Source of the DNA: Heterotrichella gracilis
Taxonomy: Eukaryota > Sar > Xanthophyceae > Tribonematales > Xanthonemataceae
Length of the DNA: 64,000 bases
Reading direction: 5' to 3'
NCBI GenBank assembly: GCA_032358255.1
Contig: JAULBX010003332.1
Coordinates: 1-64,000 of the forward strand
The notes below the pieces were generated by a model. It had not been told where the DNA came from, did not search any database, and worked only from the letters and a program-made list of their open reading frames with translations. The stretch's first letter is position 1. Every line of letters starts with the position of its first letter. This document shows positions 34,342-46,534 of this stretch, piece after piece. The position numbers and the translations under genes are program-made.

Positions 34342-37300
34342 ATGGGCCGTAGCCCGCCCAGTAGTGGCGCCTCCACTCCTGCCACCGCAGCTAGCGGTAC
34401 CACCGCCACCACCAATGCCACCCCCGCCAATGCCAATGCCAATGCCATCGCCTTCGCCGCTGCCACCATTGCCGCAGCATCCCCAAGTGAGGCCGCCAGC
34501 ACCTCTAGTGATGCCCCAGCCACAGGAGACCACCTGGACTCCTTGCCTACTCCCAGCCCAATCAACACCAAGGAACTGAAGCAAGGGGTTGATGACGGCG
34601 GCCACAGCCTACCACCTCCAGAACCACTAGCAGGATGCGCCACCAGGCGTGAGGTATCCGACGCCCAATGCCACCACGCTAGCTCTGATAGGGCTCCTGA
34701 ACAGGAAGCGCTTGGCCTGAACGACGAACACACCATGTTGGATCTGGCGGAACTGTGCGCCGGGATGCGCGTCCTGGCAATGGTAGAGCAGCGCAGCGCC
34801 CCTGTGGCGGAGGACATCCCTGAGGTTCTATGTGCACCAGAGCCAAGCTGGAAGGTGAGGAGGGGGTGCACACACCCTGGATAGGATTTTGGGTGGGGTT
34901 GGGGGTCGTGCAGCAACCACGACCTGGCTGAGAAGGGAAGGCTGTGGCACAGGCGCGTGATGTATGCACACCCATATCAGTTGAGGAGTTAGGGTCAGGA
35001 CAAAAAGGCTGTAGAGGGACTAGGTCGTGGAAGGGTTCTGGCTGGTACAAACTGCATGAAGGTTATATCTGAAGGGTGCACTGTTGTCAACGCCCCCATA
35101 TAATTGTATATAGAGTTTAGGGTTTGCCCTGTTAAGAGGAACATATCAGGTACTCCCTCTGCTGACCCCCCCATATGTGCCCACCCCCTGCAGCCCATTC
35201 CACCCGGGCCCCTGCGTCCCAGTGTGAGTCAGTGGGTGACGCAAATTTGGAGCGATCCTGGAAGGGGGAGACGATACAATCAAGCATCACCAGACCAAGT
35301 CCTTGCTGAAATCGCTTTTGTTCAGAAAGGTGAGGGTGGCCCTAGGGGAGGGTTGAGGGTTAAACCTACACAGGGTAAGGGGTAAGGGGGGAGGCTAAGG
35401 GGCCAAGGAACTCAGGGGTGAGGGGGTGGGGTGATAACAGATGGAGGCAAAGACCTCTCCAGAGCAGGGTCAAATCACGGGGTGGGCTTGGATGGAGGCA
35501 GTTGAACCCTAGGCTTGGGTCAAGGAGCGGGCTGGGGTTAGGGGCTGCTGAGCCCTTGAGTCCCACCAGGGGAGGAGTTGGACTTTCTGATCAACTAGGC
35601 ACCTGGTTCCTAGGTCATTGATGACAATTACCCTTATGAGGGTGCTATCCTTTACGACATGTACCCCCTCCATGCATCCACCACCCACCTTGCCCACAGG
35701 ACAAGGAGGGGCGCCAGCTGCGGCGGGTGGTGCTACACCCTAAACCCTACCCTAAAACCCTACTCAACCCTACAGTAACCACCCACCCATCTGCAGGATG
35801 AGGAGGGGCGCCAGCTGCGGCGGGTGGTGGCGGCCAAGCTTGCAGCAGGAGACATTGATTGGCTCAAGAGCCTGGCAAATCTGACGTATTGGCTGACGCC
35901 TGCGCAGTACATGGCGCTGTCCAGCAGTGAGATGATGGCGGCGCTGGTGGGGAGGATGGTGGAGAAAGGCTATGGGGGACCAACGGAAGGGAGTGGGGCA
36001 GCATGGGTGCTTGATGGTGCGAACGAGTGGGGGAGGGAGGGGGGAAGGGGGGGCATTGGGCAGTTCCACGTTGCATTGCGTTACTTTGCAGTGTGATGCA
36101 TCTGATGCAGCCTTGACATGTGCAACCTACACATTCATTTGCCTCACAGAGCCCTGTGCAGGTAAATGACAGCAAGTGCATCAATAGCATATTGCTGTGT
36201 CTTTCCCTTCGATAGCTCCCCCTCTTAACCAATTGAACTGTTCAAGGAGTGGCCAGGCCCTGCGAATAAACACTTCGCAGGCCCTGCGAAGTGTTTATTC
36301 ATTTAATTATTTCGTCATTTGCATGTGCAGCTTTCTGCGCGGAGGCCATGGTCTTCATCGCGTCTGTTGCGGCGGATGGCCCCCGTGCCACACGCGCCCT
36401 GTGGCACAATGGCTGGGTGCACTTGTTGACCCGCATGTTCCTCAACATCGTCGACAACACCCAGCCCACCGAAGCATACCCCCCAATTCATTACTTTGCT
36501 TCGAAGGTGCTGGTGGCGTGTACAACCATACGTGAGTGCAAAGTCTCTTCCGCCCCCGCATGACACCACCAGCATTGGGCATGGCCAACCCTGCTTTAAA
36601 CCCTAAACCATGTTGCCCCTTGTGCATGACACCACACAGTGCAAAGCCCTACCTCATACACATACTCGTGGAGGTCTACGCAAGCCCATGCATGTCCACC
36701 ATTCTGTGTGCGTTTGCATGTGTGCTAGCCCTGCTCATGGCACAGGTCTGTGCCTAGCCTGTGCGCATGTGCTGCACATGTGTCGAGGAATGCAGCGCCA
36801 TACAGTACGTTTGCCACCCTCCCTCCCCCCAAAGTCACGATCCTCCAATCCCCCACAGCCCCCCCCCCCGCGGCACCTGGTCGTGGGATCATGAGAAGCT
36901 GCAGTGAGGAGGCCCTGATGTCCACAGCCACTGAATGGCGAGAGGAGGTGCAGGGGGAGCACATCAGGAGGGTGGCCAGGTAGGGAGGACACACGCCGTG
37001 GCAGTTTGTTAGCTACATGCATTCCAGTAAAGCAGCCAGGTTGTCACTCATCCTTGCAGAAGCGGCCGAGTGAATTATCTTGCACCGCTTGCACAAGCAC
37101 CGGCCCTTTTTTAAATTAGTTCTTTTTATGTTACTTGCACCGCTTGCACAGGCTCGGAGGGCACCTGCATGCCATCAATTGCCCATGCAAATTTCAGCCC
37201 TGGTCCCATCCAGGTGGCTCCTCCAGGTCATGGACCAATGTGGGCATACCAAAACAAAACCAATAACAATAACAATCACAGTCACAATTGAATGGAACGG

Positions 37301-40300
37301 CCCTTGGTCCCATGCAGGAGGGGGTGATGGACAGATGCGCGCAATCTTGGGCGCCACCAGTACTTCTGGCAATGGCACTGACTCGGCCTCGATGTGGATC
37401 AGGTTGATCTCAAACCTGATCCTGCTATTGCCAGGCGAGGCCCGTGCACTACTAGCTGCGCACCCGCGCCTAGTCCCCGAACTTGTGCAAGTGGACAGCG
37501 TGGCCATACAGACGGAAAGCCCCTATGAATCTGCCCTCATGCTGCTGAGGCACACGGTGGATGGGGGTGTGGTGCCAGGCTGGCAGCTGCTGTGCCAGGC
37601 AAACATTGTCGAGTGCCTGATGCAGGTGAGGGGTAATTTACAGTGTGTGTGGAAATCGCACAGATTTGCTTTCATACCACTGTGTATGGCATAAGGCAGG
37701 AGAGCAAGGGTAAGTGTCTGCATTCCAGCGTTGAAACCAGATTAGCATGTCTGGGTATGCCTCCTCCCAGTCCAAGGCTTGGCTGACACTGTTTGCAGGG
37801 GGGGGGGGGGGGATAGTGGCCAACTAATTGTGCAAATCATTATCACTAAATGATCATATCCTAACAAAGGAAGATTGGCAAGTCTGCAGCCGGGAATATG
37901 TGAGGTTTGGCACAGGTGACATTTGCTGAAATGAGGAGTATCTCATGTGCACCAACCAAGAGTGCACGGTGGATGATTCCACTTCACTTCCAATGCCCCT
38001 GTTCAGGACCAACTGAGTTGTTCATTCCATCCCCTGTCCCTGTGCAGGCGAAGAGATCTGCGACAATGGATGTGGAGGTGGCTGCTAATGGGTGGACAAC
38101 TCTGGCAGGGAGGGAGACTTTGAGGTACCAGGCGGGGCTTATTGCGGCAATCGCAGCCAGCTGTGAACGCACTGCGCACAGGCACGGACTCTGAACCCTA
38201 CACTTGCCTTAAAACCCTACGCAGCACGAACGCACCGTGCACATGCATGCACCCTACACCCTACACCCTACACCCTGCACCTCATATGTGATTCCGAGGC
38301 ACCTGCATGGCCAATAAAGGGTGAGCATGCTTAAGTGGCGGATGTGTGGTGCACATCAACGCCCTGTGTGTGAGCACAACACACGCTGGGTATTTGGTCA
38401 GGAAAGGGCAAACGCTGTTCCTACCAGCACCAAACGCTATTCCTACCGTTTTGACACTGATCACTCGGAATGCTAATGTGCGGGCAGGGTCCACGGTTGA
38501 TGTGTGGCCAGGAAGGATGGACCAAATGCAACGAGCATTATGCAATGCTCCCGCGCACGTATTTTATAGGGCCTTTACTTTATTCCGCATCGCCAAAGTT
38601 TATATAGAAGGGAGTCGGGAATCCAAACTGTAAAACCCAAAGCAAATACAAGGCTGCTGTACCTTTTGCAGGTCTTCACAAGCCAACCAAGACCTATACC
38701 ACCCTATACCAAACCCGAAAGCCCCAACCCAAACCCTTCATAAAAACCCCCACAAGGCTGCTGTACCCCTGCAGGGCCTCACTAGTTGATCAAATACCGG
38801 TTGGGCAGAGGGCGGACCTTGAAGCGGAAATGATGACCTTCCGCCAAATGGCCGCACTTGTGCAGAATATGGGGGAGTGGCTTCAGATCCAGCTGCTGGC
38901 GCTGTTTGCGTACGCAATGGGCGAGAAGAGCGGCTTTCACAATGCTGTGAGCAATTCCCATGACGACGCGGGTGCTGCCCTGGCTGCGCTGATTCAGATG
39001 TGGGAGGCGGGGCAGGTGGACAGGGAGGAGGTGGAGGTGGGTGGTGTCGTGTGGTCATGGGGTAGCGGAGGAGGTAGGCAGGGTAAAGATGGGGGAAAGT
39101 GGTGTCAGGAGAAGGGGGTGAATAGAAGTGTGTGGGGGTGGTGGAGGGGGAAATTGCTGCAGGAAGGCCAGTGGTGTCAATGTAGACATGCTGTTTGGGC
39201 TAGAGGCATTGCTTGCATTTGCACTTGTTGTGTTGCCAGTATTGTCGACGCGGTGCTGTTGACAATGTTGATTTGTGTGAATGCATCTCAGCTCATTGGC
39301 AGATGCAAATTACGGCAATAGCAAGTTTTTCAATCCTGTCCTGCAGACCCTCCCTCCCTTCCCCTGGTGCAGAGATATGTGTTTATGCCCCTTGGCAAGC
39401 AATGGCAGGTTGTACCTCTGAACGCCTCCCAGATATCATACCTGGAGTATGACGAGGACCCGACAACATGGCAGCTGATCAGCCAGTTCGCCATCACCAT
39501 CCAGTCTTCGTTCCACTGCCACGTGTCAGGCCATGACTGCGCCACCAGCTGCCTCTTCAGGCACTCACCCAGGCCATGCCTCCAGGTGAGTGGCGGGGGT
39601 GCACTGTTGATCCCCAAACACTTCATGCAGGCGCCCAGGCCTAACCCAGGCCATGCCCCAATGTGGGTAAAACTCCCCCTGGCACCCTTGCATATGGCTC
39701 ACAAACTCTGTGCAGGTGTTGCTGAACACATCTGCTGCCCTCCTTTTGATACCTTGTTCTCAGTACAAGGATTGTGGTGATAACCTTGCGCATTCTCACC
39801 TGCGGTGAAGCTTAGGATGAAACCTGTCCAGGTTCATATGAGCGCACAAAGTTTTGAATAAGGAGAGCAAAAATGCTGCGTAAGTGCTGCCCACCCAACG
39901 CAGGCCCAGGTCCTCCCCTTTGCGCGCATGCTGTACCGCAGCGGCACGTACCCCGCACTGGCCAGGCTGCTGGGCATGCCCTCTCGGGCAGACCACCCTA
40001 ACGAGGAGGTGGCAGCGTGCCTGGCGCGCATGATGGAGGTGGCGCGTGAGTGCCAGCTGGCAGCTAGGCTGTACCACAACACGGATGTGGTGGCGCATGT
40101 GTACAGGTGATTTCGGTTGAAAAGGTGGTACTCTTTTCAAGTATCAGAACTGCAGCTTCTTTCTGCAACTGAAGCATAGTGGCCCTCATGGTCCTGGTCA
40201 TGACTGGTTAGAGTTTATGCTTTAGGGCGCATATGGGTCTAATTGGGCGTGTACACCGCAGCAAAAATCCGCAATTCACACGATCAGGAGGTCAACAGGA

Positions 40301-42964
40301 GCATTAACAGTGCCTAGGTAATGGCCGTGGCTTTGAACCTCACAGTGGAAGCAGTGCGCGTGTTTGTTGCAGCTTAATCCATGCATGTGTCCGTGTGCTT
40401 TGTCCCAGTGCTTTTCTAAGCTGCCTCATTCACCGCTGCACACGAAATGTAATCACAGCCACATAGCTCTGAGTCCTGGGTGTACTCCGGTGAAGTCCCC
40501 AACACAGCATACACTTCACCCTGCATACACCTTAAACACCTTGCATATCTTTCACGCATAGTCTCACCCGTTCCCCACACACGCGGTGATTCCAGCCTAC
40601 TCCCCCCCTCGTATGCAGGCACCTCCTGTTGAACCCCACCAAGTGGAGCTACGAGAGGGCTGCCCTTTGGACCAGCATAGAGAGGATGTGCCGCACCGTG
40701 ATGGTGACAGGTGCGGTGTGTGTATTGAGGGGACACGCGGAATGGTAGTGGGGGCGGGGGAGGGTGCGGTGGTGACAGATGGGTAATGATCAGTGGCCTG
40801 GAGGATGAGAGATGGTCACGTGGTGGCCGGTAGTGGCGGGGCTAGAGTGTTATCACATAACTTTCTGACCCCTCCATACCCACTGCAGTTACTATTCACA
40901 CAGACCCAGTTGGTCACCCCACCTGCACTCTAAGGCAGGGTTTCCCTTTCCCCCGCAGGCAAGCACCGCTCCTCCCGAGCCTCTGAGTGGCGCCTGCGCA
41001 CGCTGGTGGATGACAGCCTGGAACCAGGGGAGGTCAGGCTGGACAGGGCACAGGGGGTGATGCGGGTGGGGGGCGATTTGGAGCCAATGGTGGGTGTTAT
41101 GGGGCTTCCCTCGAAGCATCTTGTGAACTCGTTCTGTTGACCAAAATTGAGTCAGGCTTGCTGGGTTGTATCCTGTCCCCAGTATCCCATCGTATTTGTT
41201 CCCACAGGCACATGTCATGCACTGCTTGCTCCCCCGTCTCGCTCACAAGGCCAAGGGGGTGGTCATGAGGACCCATTTAGGGGGTTCCATACCAGCCAGG
41301 CAAGAGCATCTGCAGTTAGATGGCCTATCACAACTGAAAGCAGGCAGCATTATTACACCGGCTGAAGCTAGCATTGTGTGCGTGGGCTATGACTCCGCCC
41401 CTCCTGAGCTGCTCTCCCTGGTGCTCAAGCTTGAGGAGATGGCTGCAAGGGAAGTGGTGGCCAGCAAGGGGAAGGTGTGCGCTTTAGCTAGGTTGAGCTG
41501 GGGTGGTTTATATAATTTATATAATATAACGTTTGCTGAGAACTCAAGTTCAGGTCGAGTCAGCTGTCGGTTCTTCAAACCCCTTAGCCTGGGTCTGTGC
41601 GCACCCTTAGCTGGGGTCCACACAGTTGTTTGGCCAAGTGTCTGTTGTGCACCCATGCAATCTTGGAAAAACAAAGGAGTGCTATAGTTTGAATATAAGG
41701 ATTCATCCCTATTGCATACTCGCACTGTCACTGAAGGGCAAAAGCAATGGCTGAGAAGGGTTTTGGCGATGCATCTGCGTGATATGTCATGCGCTGTGTG
41801 TACCCCTACAAATTGTTCCTCTGCACGTGGCTTCCCGTGAACCCTGTACACTGCACCCTGACCCCTAATCCTCCTCCTTCTCCTTGTGCAGTGAAAGCAG
41901 GAGTGGCTCCCATGGTCCCCAACAACCTCAACCAAGAACTCCCAGGATTTGAAACTTCAACCCCGCCTTAAACCCTAAATCGTAACCCCTCTCCTGTCAC
42001 TTGTGCAGTTGAAGCAGGAGTGGCTGCCCTTGGTCCCCAACAACATGTACTTCCTCCTCTTCCGCCCCCTTGCCGCCGACGACCCCCACACCAACCCAGG
42101 GGTGCTATTACACAAGTATTACCCCAGCAAGGAGACAGATATTCCACAGGTGGCGAGTAAAGCAAAGCACGTCAACGATGTGCTCAAAGCCATGCGCTCG
42201 GAAGGCTTCCTATCCGCCATGCATGCATGCAGCTTTGTGCCGTCGCTGGTGTGTGTCACCGAACGCTTGGGTGCTATGTCTGACTGGAAGGTGGCGTATG
42301 CCTTCACTGATCGCATCGGCGGCCATGGCCCTTCACCAGACGTCAGCCATGCGCCTGCGAGGGGGAGCGGGGTAGGAGGTAAGGGTGCGCGATTGGTCTT
42401 GATGTGTATGAAAGATGTTTCGTTTTGTGCATGCACCCTGGACCGTCTTTAAAGGCAACACTGTCTTGTGCACTTTATTATAATAGTAAATGGGGCTTTG
42501 TATTCGTGGTTTCCTATTATCCCTGCCATGCTCAGAAAATGGCAAGTGGAACACTGTGTCATGCACCAAAGCTGCCACCTACATAAATTGCTACACGTTT
42601 CAGAAGGACCCTACGTGTGCATGGTTAATTTTACGCCAAGCATTGAATGACCAGTAAGCCATTGGCCTGTCATAATCGCCACCTTGAAGGTGTGTGCAAG
42701 GCAATGAGGACCCACTTGACGATTAAGCTCGCTGACAAGTTTGTAAACTTTGCCGTTCCTGTAGGGAACAATGGGGCCGCACATGGTGATGCCAATTCAG
42801 GCTCCAGCAAGTCTGCTGCCAGGGAGTGCCGCATGTGTGGCATGAGGTCCAAGGAGATGACAGAGGGGTGCAAGCTGATGAGCTGCAGCGGGTGCGAGGT
42901 GGTGCGCTACTGCGGCAAGCTATGCCAGCATGCGCACTGGAAGGTGCACAAGGGCGAGGCTTGA
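34342..42964 (+). CDS. MYND zinc-finger protein, tandem copy 1
   Basis: Exons: 34342-34854, (35194-35329), 35797-36016, 36331-36531, 36859-36979, 37214-37625, 38048-38181, 38775-39036, 39373-39585, 39904-40106, 40619-40710, 40959-41089, 41208-41474, 42009-42378, 42765-42964. All but the bracketed exon 2 join in phase. Exon 2 is 136 nt against 132 in copy 2 and breaks the frame; skipping it leaves 1112 codons plus TGA. The N-terminus is Ala/Ser/Thr-rich; the body is helical with no known domain (LLPGEARALLAAHPRLVPEL, SSFHCHVSGHDCATSCLF). The last exon carries a MYND finger, CRMCGMRSKEM, MSCSGC, RYCGKLC, HWKVH, but the final Cys is Ala followed by a stop. MYND fingers bind proline-rich partners. 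Exon 6 holds an in-frame stretch that is intron in copy 2. The intron after exon 7 starts with GC. The role is unknown. Confidence 0.75.
35697..35796 (+). repeat. Copy of exon 3 start plus telomere-like tract, MYND copy 1
   Basis: ACAGGACAAGGAGGGG and following bases (35697-35737) repeat the acceptor and first 13 codons of exon 3 (35791-35836), nearly without change. The two are separated by CCTAAACCCTACCCTAAAACC and further CCCTA units. The same arrangement occurs at the same place in copy 2. Confidence 0.92.
36264..36300. repeat. 37-bp near-perfect palindrome in intron 3 of MYND copy 1
   Basis: Two exact 18-base arms (GAATAAACACTTCGCAGG and its complement) around one C. It ends 30 bases before the acceptor of exon 4 and is not in copy 2. 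Confidence 0.95.
36557..36645. repeat. Telomere-like motif flanked by a short duplication
   Basis: GCATGACACCAC occurs at 36558 and again near 36626; TTTAAACCCTAAACC lies between them. It is a small, degenerate example of the copy-telomere-copy layout. Confidence 0.6.
38249..38282. repeat. (CCCTACA)n tract after exon 7 of MYND copy 1
   Basis: Four tandem CCCTACA-like units. Copy 2 has a matching tract (48070-48100) at the same place, directly behind the GC donor. Confidence 0.85.
41882..42008 (+). repeat. Copy of exon 14 start plus telomere-like motif, MYND copy 1
   Basis: TTGTGCAGTGAAAGCAGGAG and the next 25 bases (41884-41927) repeat the acceptor and start of exon 14 (42001-42048) with scattered changes and one missing base. 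Between the two stands CCTTAAACCCTAAATC. Copy 2 has no such duplicate, so it arose after the gene duplication or was lost there. Confidence 0.9.
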
Positions 42965-44226
42965 TGCAGGGTCCAGCGAGGCTGCTGACCAACAGGGCGA
43001 GGAGGATACAGTGGTCTAGCACTGCAGCACCTGTCAGTGAGTGAGGCCCGTGGGGCATCGCAGTGTACGGTAACCAGAAATTCTTCACGTTTTTTATACA
43101 GCACAGGTGTTCTTACAGGCACCGGTGGCCACTCTTCAATTGTTTTCAAGTAATAATGGTAGAAACCCTATAGGGTTCGATCCTGAACCCTACTGGTCAA
43201 CGAGGACTGGCATGATTATCAGTACCTGGCTGTAATAAATAATGTATCTGGCTGGTACTATTGATAACCATTACGGTATGCATGGTGCCAGCAACCGAGT
43301 AGAGGGCCCAGCTCCCCCTGATTGTTCTTTTGTTGTTTGAGGTGACGCCTCAAAAGGTTTCCACTCAGTTGTATCACAAGGTTTGGCTTCAGCTAAAAAG
43401 GGTGCACTTTTGTCAAAAGTTTTGAGGAAAAAATGACGAAAACAACTCGAGTTTATTGCCAGTGGTCGGACCAGCCAGCTGCAGCACTATGGGTCTGCCT
43501 ACAGTACGAGACAGGTTGGTCTCGTGGGGTGGACAGCTGCTCGTCGATAGCTGCAACTGGTCAAGTTTTTAACGCCGATATTGCAAAAACGTTTAGACAT
43601 GACCCCCCAAAAATAATTTTTGGTAAATTTTTGGGAGTGATCAAACTCGATATCGTAACGGTCGGACGACTTGTAACGACTTGTAACGATTTCCGATCGA
43701 CCTTTGACCACGTTTGACGAACTTGAATCAGCCATAGACGACCGTTACGAAACATCTGATCAGTTTTCGATCAGTTTAAAACTATTGAAGAAAGTATTTT
43801 GAGGGGGTCATGTCTACGTTGAACGTTTTTGCAATAGCTTGGGCAGCAGGGTACTTCGTTCGCGGCCATATGCATGCATGCATAACTCTCGAGAGGCCAG
43901 GTGTCACTGTGTCGAGTAAACCATCCAGGTGTACTTGCGTGCTTTGAATCGGGGTGGCTTTAAACTATCAGCGTGCTGTGAGTGCACGCGCATATGTTTG
44001 CTGGAGGCACACCAGTGTCGTTGTGGTGGTGGCCTCGGCAACCGTGAACCATACCTGAACAGGCCAGACCACGCGGCTTCGTGCACCACCCCCATAGCAG
44101 TCAGCTCTTCTTCAACTGTTGGCCCCGGGGCTGCCAGGCTCGTGCCCCCAGCGGCTGAACGCAAGTGATAACCCCAACCTATAGGAGCCACACCTAGGGT
44201 ACCACCCGGAGAACCTGGTACCCACC
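42965..44226. other. Spacer between the two MYND paralogues
   Basis: It holds the inverted-repeat element at 43581-43834 and presumably the promoter of copy 2. Directly after the stop of copy 1, the bases still resemble the C-terminal coding end of copy 2 (GCAGGGTC at 42966), which shows that copy 1 lost part of its tail. Confidence 0.6.
43581..43834. mobile_element. MITE-like element with terminal inverted repeats and TA flanks
   Basis: The left end TTGCAAAAACGTTTAGACAT and the right end (complement) TTGCAAAAACGTTCAACGTA share their first 13 bases, then both continue into AGACATGACCCCC-CAAAA, giving imperfect repeats of about 30 bases. Both ends are flanked by TA (43579-43580, 43835-43836), as expected for a TA target duplication of mariner-like elements. 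The 254-bp body has no coding capacity. Confidence 0.82.
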
Positions 44227-44546
44227 ATGCAGCATAGACCGCCCAGCGGTGGTGCCTCCACCAGCGGTACTGCCAACTCCACTGCCACAGCCTCTGTCAC
44301 CACCACAAGTACCCACGCCACCGCGCCTACCCCCACCTCCATCACCGCCGCACCTACCACTGCCACCAGCACCACCGCCGCACCTACCATGGCCACCACC
44401 ACCACCGCCGCCAGTCACGTCCAACCCACAAGTGCTCTCAAGGATTGCCCCTCTTCCAGCTGCACTAGTGGGGCTGACCTTGGCCTGTGCGTGACACTCC
44501 CTGCACCACCAGCAAGACAAAACAGCCAGCTGGGCATGCCCGACAC

Positions 44547-44712
44547 CCAAGACCCAAGCACTCAAGACCCTAGCACTCAGACCCTAGTATCCAAGACGCT
44601 CATATCCAAGACCCTAGTACTGCTGCCTGCAGTGCAGACCCTTCCCGAGTCCCTAGTACTCAAGACCCTAGTATCCAAGACCCTAGTACTGAAGGCCCTA
44701 GTACCCAAGACC
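44547..44712 (+). repeat. Coding minisatellite, 14-15 bp unit
   Basis: Units of the form CAAGACCCTAGTACT repeat imperfectly about ten times inside exon 1 of MYND copy 2. Most units are 15 bases and read DPSTQ; one (around 44575) is 14, which shifts the frame from DPSTQ to KTLVS. Copy 1 lacks the array. Confidence 0.88.
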
Positions 44713-45414
44713 CTAGCACTGGAGCAACTCCCAGCCAGGGCCAGGCCCTCTTTGAGCAGGATGGGCTTGACACGGCAAGGGTATGCATCTTGCTGCCGCA
44801 GCTGACGGTCATAGACCAGTGGAGGGCACCTAAGCCGGAGGAGGCCCCCGAGGCGCTGTGCGCGCCAGAGCCAAGCTGGAAGGTGAGGGAGGTGGCTAAA
44901 CCCTGGTTAGGGTTTTGGGTGGGGGTGGTAGTTGCAGCGGCCACAACCTGGTTGTAAGGGAGGCGGTGGCACAGGCGTGTAATGCAAGCAAAATAAATAA
45001 GCACTTATCCCGCAAATTCTTCATCTATCTTCACATGACATGACCTCGGCCACCTGTAATGTGGTACAGCAGCCCTGGAACCTCTTTGGCTTATCCCCCA
45101 ATTTTCTGCCCTCCCCTTGCAGCCCACTCCACCCGGTGATGTGCTCCCCTTGGTGACGCACGTGGTGAAGCAAGTGTCGCTGATACTGGAGGAGGTTGAC
45201 GAGGCAAAGCACTCCCGCGCCCAGGTTCTCCTGACACACCACTTGTTCAGAAAGGTGAGTGAAAAATGAAACCTGAAACATGTATATCAAAGGAAAATAC
45301 AATCATTATTGTATTAGTTAAAGAGTTGAAAAATACAGAGCTCAGCAGAGGCACATCCTGTGGAACCACACACACACCTATACGCAGCACGCCACCGCCT
45401 AAGCACCCACCCAC

Positions 45415-45519
45415 TGCTGCAGGAAGAGGATGGGCGGCAGCTGCTGTGGGTGGTGGTACACCCTGAACCCTGCCCCAAAACCCTAGTAAACCCTAAAATA
45501 ACCACCCACCCACCTACAG
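45415..45519 (+). repeat. Copy of exon 3 start plus telomere-like tract, MYND copy 2
   Basis: CTGCAGGAAGAGGATGGG and following bases (45416-45460) repeat the acceptor and start of exon 3 (45514-45560). AAAACCCTAGTAAACCCTAA lies between. The layout equals that of copy 1 at 35697-35796, so it predates the gene duplication. Confidence 0.9.
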
Positions 45520-46449
45520 GACGAGGAGGGGCGCCAGCTGCGGCGGGTGGTCGCCGGCAAGCTTGCAGCAGGTGACATGGATTGTCTCAAAACCCTCGAG
45601 TCATGTATGTCTGTGCTGACACCGGCGCACTACATGGCAATGTCCAGTGGGGAGATGGCTTGTGCGCTGATGTGGCGGATGGTGGAGCATGGCAAGGGGG
45701 CGCAAATGGAAGGGGAGGAACCCAGGGGGCTAGCATCAGTGACGGTGCGAGGGGGGTCCATGTGTGGGGGAATGGTGGTGTTGGGTGGGAGGGGAGGGGA
45801 GGGAGGCAGTAAGCGTTTCCAGCTTGCAGCGATGCAATGCAGATCCAATACCCTTGACTTGCCTTGCTGTGTGCATGTAATGACCCTGTTGGTTATCAGT
45901 GTATCATGATCCTCAATGTTGTAGCATACCCTCATGAATCCTCTCGTTCCGTACTACATAGTCTGCGGCTGTTTGCCTGTGTGTGGCATTAACATGTGCA
46001 ACCTGTCATCGAGGACATTCCTGGCCTGGAAAAACCCTATGTAGGGTCACTATACAGCCCGCCATGGACCCTGTTTGCACACCGCAGCCTGACCTCGCCT
46101 GCCCACATGTGCAGGTTTCTGCGCAGAAGCCATCCGCTTCTTCTCGTTATTCTCGCACTCCCCCCTTGCCACGCGCGCCCTGTGGCACACCGGCTGCCTG
46201 CGCCTCTTCACACACCTGTTCATGGACATGACCGGCGACGTGCCTCTAGAGCACCCGCAAGTGGAGGGAGGGGCGCGGCAGACCCCCACCGCCAGCCTCT
46301 TGGACGTCTCCCGGGTGCTGGTGGCGTGCACATCGATAGGTGGGTGTCAAGCTAGCTGTATGCAAAGGCCGCCACCCTGTCCCTACTGAAGTTACCCCTT
46401 TGTGAAAGAGCTACTCGGGGATACACTGCACTACATGGACACACACCAA

Positions 46450-46534
46450 CGTTGCTGAGTACACAGGCTGTGGGGCGTGCTGTTTAGGGTTTAGGGTGTA
46501 GGGTTTAGGGTTGCTAAGTGTGTGGGGCATGCTG
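46450..46534. repeat. TTTAGGG tract flanked by a direct repeat
   Basis: 46482-46510 carries four TTTAGGG-type units. The left flank GTTGCTGAGTACACAGGCTG plus TGGGGCGTGCTG and the right flank TTGCTAAGTGTGTGGGGCAT are similar copies. It lies in intron 4 of MYND copy 2. Confidence 0.88.

Noticed and set aside
37799-37813. Run of about 14 G as a regulatory or quadruplex element
   Set aside because: A single mononucleotide run in an intron, probably slippage; nothing else around it supports a role.
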